Assembly (NCBI GenBank): GCA_030549495.1 | Contig: JAUIRK010000077.1 | Location: 186,001-250,000, forward strand | Source: Nectonema munidae | Taxonomy: Eukaryota; Nematomorpha; Nectonematoida; Nectonematidae | Length of the DNA: 64,000 nt | Direction of reading: 5' to 3' | Shown here: positions 58,740 to 64,000 of the stretch, in pieces | How positions within the stretch are numbered: the stretch's first letter is position 1 | Layout of the letters: the number at the start of each line of letters is the position of its first letter | Position numbers and translations under genes: made by a program | Notes under the pieces: model-generated | Told to the model about the DNA's origin: nothing | The model's database searches: none | The model's input: only the letters and a program-made list of their open reading frames with translations

Positions 58740-61700
58740 AAGAGTTAATAATGAAAGTTAAAACTTTGAAGAATTAGAAAGCAAACTCAATATATGCGAA
58801 AAAAGTTTAATGATCTAGAGAAGTGTTTCCCAAACTTTTTCAGACCAACGCCCACCAAAGTTTCAAAAACTTTTCTAACGCCCCTTATTAAAAAATTGAT
58901 ACACAAATACATAAAAATTTTTTCATAAAAAAGTTTTGTTTATTTAAAAAGGTAGATATATGTTTTTTTCTTTTTGAATACGATGGATGAGTTTGATGTA
59001 TTTGGTTCTATCCTGCTGAGAAGGTGTCTTAAATCGCCTCTTCTTGCGATTAGCAAACAATTTCTTTGTCTGCTGAGAAGCTATGTTATAACACTGAAAC
59101 TGGGTTCATTCATATACGTAGAAAGAAAAGCAATGAAAAAAATCTTAATTTTTTCCCATTATTTCAGAAATTTACAGGAATGTAAGGTTGAATCAAAAAG
59201 GTTTGATATGATTGTTTGAAGAGAGGCTTCAACTATACTATTTTATTAAATTTAAATACTATTATATTATATTTATATTAAAGATACTAAAAATTTAAAA
59301 GTGAAGATATTTAATTAGCTAATTTTTTAACGCCCCCAAGTGCCCAAAATTATTTCATCGCCCCCTTAAAAGCTTTCAACGACCCCTAGGGGGGGGGGGC
59401 GCTGGCACCCACTTTGGGAAACGCTGATCTAGAGCAAAGCAAAAAGAAAAAAAATTTACGGTTATATGGGCTTAAGTCAACCAATGGGAATGTAATTTTA
59501 AAAGGTGATGATTTAAATATATTTATTTCAGAAATGAGTTTAATGGTTAAAGATGATGACATTGAAAAATGTGATCAGGTAATCAGCAAAAATAAAAAAC
59601 ATGTATTTGTTCGTTTTAGCAATCATTGTATCAAAAAAGTTATCTTTAAAAAACGTTCAATTTTTAAGGGTTCGATGTGTGTATTTGAATGAGGATTTGA
59701 CTATGATGATATGGTATTTTGCTATTTTAAGAGTAAAAATATTAACATCAATAGTATTAAAGATATTGATAACTACAAATAGTTTATTTAGTTTTAAAAT
59801 ATAATAATTTAGAATTTAACTCAGATATTTTTTCATCTAGCGCATTTGTTTCTTGTATTTTCTTAATAACAAAATAAAATTAATACCAATGATGTTAGTT
59901 CTACTTTCAAAAAATGCATAAATAAATTTACTTATTATGAAGAATGTGAACTGAACAATGTCTTCAATGAAAGAATCAAGTCATTATTTAATATAATTGG
60001 GTCTAATCTTATTGATGTTTTTGCATTGACAGAGATATGGAATGATAGAAATTCATGTTTGATTTCTGGATTCAACATAGTTACTAAATATAGACTTAAT
60101 AGGTTTGGCGGAGGTGTTGGTTTTTATGTTAATGATCAAATTCGTTTTAATGAATTTTCTATTGATTTAAATCTTATAACTTTTAAATATGTGGTTATTG
60201 ACCTACCTGATCTAAAATTAGATTAGCAGTTCTTTATAGACCACCTAATACAAATTTATCCCAATTTTTATTGGAATTTGAACTCTTCTTGAAGCACATT
60301 GACTTTAATATAAACCTATTGTTTGATATTATGTTGACATCATGTATTCCTTCTTCAACGCGTTTCTGTAAAAGCAAGACTACTTTGATTGTCAATATTA
60401 TTATAAATTTTTATTCTCATGTAGCTCAGTCTGGCAACATATTAGTTCACATCTCTGATCATCTACCTAACTTTGTATCCATACAAAATTTCAAAGTGAG
60501 GGATAAATGCTTGTATGAAACTGTTCAAATTGTCTATAATTTCAGCAAAAAAAATATGCTAAATTGATAGATGACCTACTTAGTGAATCTTGGGATATTG
60601 AAGAAAGCTATGTTGTTGACACCCATTATTATAGAATTTTTTTTACAATATTACAAAAATTAATTGATAATAATTTCTATTTGCTTAAAACTAAAATAAA
60701 CAATGAGTGTAAATGGTATACGAAAGAATTAAGTGATATGAAGAGAAAAAAAATAGATTATTCAGTTTGTATTGTAAAACTCGGGATAACGATGTTCATA
60801 AAAAATTTAAAATATTTAGAAACCAATACAACAAGTTGGTGAAAAGAGCTAAGCAGACTTATTACTATAATATTTTTCATTATTATAAAAATGACAACAA
60901 ACAATTTGGAGTATAATAAATTCACTAAGGTGTAATTCTAATCGCTTCCTAATTCATGTTGATCCAAATGACGTTAATGAAAATTTTTTGAAAAATGATA
61001 ATCTAGCGTTGAACAATAAACCATTTCTTACCCATACCTTCAATGAAAAAAACTTTTATTTTAATGATATAACTGCAAGTGATATATTATGTGCTGCAAA
61101 AAACTTTAATTCTTCTTCATCTTGTGAATGGGATAATATTTTCAACAAATTGGGCAAAATTTTATACTTATATATTAGTTATAATATATAAAGTTATATA
61201 TAATTAAATGATTGATGAGGGAACTTTTCCTGATATGTTAAAAATCATAAAAGTGACTCTTTTTTTTAAATCTGGAGATAAGAAAGATTTAAATAATTAT
61301 AATCTAGTAAATTGCTTAAAAAAATAATTTATAATAGAATGGTGTGCTTTATTGAAAATTGATTAATGATAAAAAGTTTGGTTTTATATCTGGTTTATCC
61401 ACCGATACAGCTCTTTCACAAGTTGTTAATGAAATTTTTGCTTCTTATGATTATAAATATAAAATTTAGGTATATTCATAGATTTCAGTAAAGCCTTTGA
61501 TAAAGTTAATGAAAAAAAGCTACTCTTAAAATTGTATAATTTTGATTTCAAAGTAAATTTTTGAATTTCATTGGAAATTATCTAGATAATAATATGTAAT
61601 ATACTGTAGTAAATGGTCAGGAATAGACTAAATTGTTAGTTGAACATGGAGTGCTACAGGGTTCCATATTGGGACCTCTTTATTTTTTGATATATATAAA

Positions 61701-61780
61701 TGATATCTTTCAATTTAATAATGATTTATTTAAAGTATATATGGATGCTGATGACCTAGCAATTTTGTATCGGTCTAAAG
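58740..61780 (+). mobile_element. APE-type non-LTR LINE (CR1/Jockey-like), decayed and interrupted twice
   Basis: ORF1-like start with a coiled-coil (EELESKLNICEKSL, ~58768-58810), cut by a hAT element at 58821-59426, then resuming DLEQSKKKKNLRLYGL (59426 on), VISKNKKHVFVRFSNH, and, after a frame change, CVYLNEDLT (~59680), typical of LINE ORF1 proteins. Endonuclease: SNLIDVFALTEIWNDRNS (~60002), LNRFGGGVGFYVND (~60090), then NILVHISDHLPNFVSI (~60440). RT: FNDITASDILCAAKNFNSSS (~61060), SIDFSKAFDKVNEKK (~61475), EHGVLQGSILGPLYFLIYIN (~61645) and MDADDLAILYRSK (61741-61780), where a second hAT element interrupts it just after the catalytic ADD box. Several stops and frame changes; the 3' end is not in the window before 64000. 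Clade assignment beyond APE-type is tentative. Confidence 0.87.
58821..59426. mobile_element. hAT-group non-autonomous transposon (606 bp) inside LINE ORF1
   Basis: Left end AAGTGTTTCCCAAACTT (first base changed from C), right end reversed CAGCGTTTCCCAAAGT; perfect 8-bp duplication atctagag at 58813-58820 and 59427-59434. Interior has ACGCCC / CGCCCCC motifs near the ends, an 11-G run at 59387-59399, and an 81-codon frame of no known family. Removing it joins the two halves of the LINE's ORF1 around 'gatctagag', with a one-base shift. Confidence 0.92.
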
Positions 61781-64000
61781 CAGTCTTTCTTAACCGGTGG
61801 GGAATTCCCCACTAGTTGGGAATGGTGAGGTGGCTAAGTGTGGAATTCTATCCGTTTGTGTCACCTAAAAAATCAAAATTTTAAAATTTCCGACAAAACA
61901 TGAAAGTAACTATAGCATCACACTGAGCATTTCCAATATGCCAAACATAAAAAAATCACTTCTCCATCCATATCTTGGAAAAACACGCACGCAGACACAC
62001 ACACATTCAGCAATGAGCTTTAACATTTTTTTAACTTTATTATGCTCACCCCAAATATTTTTGATAAAAATTATTTTATTTTATGTATATTTGGGTGGTA
62101 ACGATTAATTTATTTTTAATAGTCAATTTTTCTCATATTAACTATTAATTGATAGTTAATTTCGATTAAATCAAAACATCAGTACATTTGCGAACAAATT
62201 AATTTAACAAAATATCTTTCATTTGAAAATTAAATTTAAGGAGTGTACGTTTTCTCTTATAAACGTTGGCAGCATCTTCAATATTATCTTCATCTAACAA
62301 TTTTAAACCAAAATGATTATGTAATTCAGAGATATAATAGAGAATTGAACTTTTGTGTAATTGTATATTTACTTTTATGTAAATTATTGTGCAAGTTCAA
62401 ATGTTAAATAGTGCAAATCAAATAAATGTCTTTTTTCTTCTTCTTCTAATTTGCCAGAGAAATAGTTTTTCATATCTATTAATTTTTTTTTGCCACTATT
62501 TTATTTATTGAGATAGTCCCAAAAATAAAATTTAATCTAATTATTAATTAAAGAAAACTTTAATCGTTAAAATAAATTAACAATTAATCGATCAATTAGT
62601 CCTTAAATTTCACGGCCCTAATTTTTATTAAAATTTTTGATGTATGAGAATATATGTAATGAGATCCATGAGCTTGATTATTATTAGATAAATTATTATA
62701 AAATTTTTAATTGTTGTCTATTTTATCTCTATTAACTATTTTCATTATTTATTTTATCTTTTCCCTCACTTTCAAATATTAATAAATAAAAAGATTAATT
62801 GTCCTATTTGATAGAGATGAGTAAAGAAAAAAAAGAAATCATGAATGAGAATAATGAAAGTAGGGTGAAGCATGAAAAAATCAGAGCTAAAAAATATATG
62901 ACGACAAGTACATGGACTACGGTTTCACGTTTGTTGAAGGACGCAACGGACAGTTGCCTCTGTGCGTTATTTGCCACCAAACGCTCAGTAATGATTAAAT
63001 GAAGCCTCGTCAACTAAAGATGCATTTCTCCAATGTACACAATGAGCTTGCTAACAGTGAGAGACAATTTTTTGAATTAAAAGCAAACTGTTTGAAAAAA
63101 ATGAAGATGACCATCACGGAAAATTTCAGACTGAGTCAAGAGCAATCGTGCACTCATCGTATGCTGTTTCTCTTTTGGTAGCAAATGCAAAGAAACCACA
63201 TAGCATCGCAGAGACGCTCATAAAGCTGTGCCTCATCTCATGTGCTGATATTTTGCTTGGCGAATCTTGCAGTAGCGAAGATGAAACAAATTTCTCTATC
63301 CAACGATACCGTTAATCACGCATTTTTGTTATGTCGTCCAATATCAAGTCGCAACTCTTAGCAAGTAGGAAAGCGTCTCCTGTCTTTGCTATTCAATTAG
63401 ATGAGTCTGTGGATGTGGCGAATTTGTCTCAACTAATTGTCTTTGTTCGTTACGTCTTCAATCAAAACATCGAAGAAGACTTATTATTTTGCCGCTCACT
63501 AGAAACAACAACTCAAGCTGTCGATGTCATGTAGCTTTTTAACCATTTTTTTTGAAATGGAAGGATTGGACTGGGACAAACTTGTCCATGTTTGCACAGA
63601 TGGAGCACTTGTTATGTTGGGTGTGAGGTCTGGATTTGCGCAACTAGGGAAGCAAAAAAAATACTTAGGTAGTGACACAGCACTGCATTATACATCGAGA
63701 AGCGCTTGCGTCAAGAACAATGACTCAACCGCTTAAAGAAACGCTTGATGCGGCTATTAGGATTGTAAATTTGGTTAAAGCAAGCGCTCTCAACTCTCGA
63801 CTGTTTCGACGGTTGTGCCAGGATTTGGAATCCGACTTGTTCAACACTTCTGTACGTTGGCTGTCAAAAGGCGATATGTTGAGTAGGCTTGTGCATTTGC
63901 TCCCTGGAGTGACACAGTTCTTGGAAGAAAGAAATAAAGGAGATTTAAAAACTATTGTTTCTGATAAGGAATTCCAGTACAGGCTGGCATTTCTCGCAGA
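61781..64000 (+). mobile_element. hAT transposon, left end and transposase, inserted into a LINE (runs off right edge)
   Basis: Starts CAGTCTTTCTTAACCGGTGG at 61781, a hAT terminal repeat, right after gtctaaag, which fits the hAT target pattern and should recur beyond the window. The first ~1 kb is non-coding, A+T-rich, with 'cacacgcacgcagacacacacac' at ~61985. The transposase occupies 62817 to the edge. The insertion cuts the host LINE's reverse transcriptase after ADDLAILYRSK. Confidence 0.85.
62817..64000 (+). pseudogene. ZBED5/SCAND3-like hAT transposase, partial
   Basis: Begins MSKEKKEIMNENNESRVKHE. A BED zinc finger follows across a change of frame near 62920: YGFTFVEGRNGQLPLCVICH, SNDxMKPRQLKMHFSNVH, with its two Cys and two His. 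Then YAVSLLVANAKKPHSIAETL (~63160), the RNase H-like core with FAIQLDESVDVANLSQLI (63387 on) and VCTDGALVMLGVRSGFAQLG (63590 on), HREALASRTM (~63698), and DLFNTSVRWLSKGDMLSRLV (63835 on) with the hallmark RW. Catalytic Asp residues and the RW signature are kept, and I count about six stops or frame changes, so it is young but inactive as written. The C-terminal dimerisation region lies beyond the window. Confidence 0.85.

Noticed and set aside
58974-59219. 81-codon frame as a gene
   Set aside because: It lies wholly inside a non-autonomous hAT element and matches no transposase.

Overview
This window is eukaryotic nuclear DNA that is visibly A+T-rich and dominated by transposon remains, with only two host genes I can support. 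Small introns with ordinary GT-AG borders, tRNA-derived SINE-like repeats, a LINE family with an RNase H domain, piggyBac, pogo and hAT relics, and a gene family I recall mainly from arthropods (18.7-20.0 kb) all point to an invertebrate, most likely an arthropod. A copepod would fit, but the sequence alone does not prove it.

Layout. 0-10 kb: three copies of one long repeat in alternating orientation (1-782 +, 4756-6310 -, 8738-9928 +), making two large nested palindromes; a piggyBac-like transposase scrap and a 192-bp hAT miniature lie between them. 12.8-14.5 kb: host gene 1, an S28 serine peptidase (lysosomal Pro-X carboxypeptidase / DPP2 type) on the minus strand, with an apparent 5' UTR intron. 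14.6-26.2 kb: three decayed hAT-type transposase genes and an uncharacterised repeat-gene family. 26.9-33.1 kb: two head-to-head copies of an RNase H-bearing LINE, one of them split by two TA-flanked pogo-group elements. 34.1-35.6 kb: an RTE-like LINE scrap.

36.1-47.5 kb: host gene 2, a C2H2 zinc-finger gene on the minus strand. It has no long open frame and was found by splice sites: five exons whose borders agree in phase at all four junctions give the C-terminal ~270 residues. Its introns hold five of six copies of a short TTAA-flanked piggyBac miniature, a 37-bp minisatellite, a 460-bp hAT element with a perfect 8-bp target duplication, and a G/T tract followed by 56 A's that may be an assembly artefact.

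49.3-53.1 kb: a Tigger-like transposase and a long copy of a poorly classified transposase-like family. 55-58.3 kb: SINE-like copies in otherwise empty A+T-rich DNA. 58.7-64 kb: an APE-type LINE interrupted by a 606-bp hAT element in ORF1 and by a larger hAT element in its reverse transcriptase; the latter carries a ZBED5/SCAND3-like transposase that runs off the right edge.

No LTR retroelement, Polinton, rRNA, functional tRNA gene or CRISPR array could be supported.
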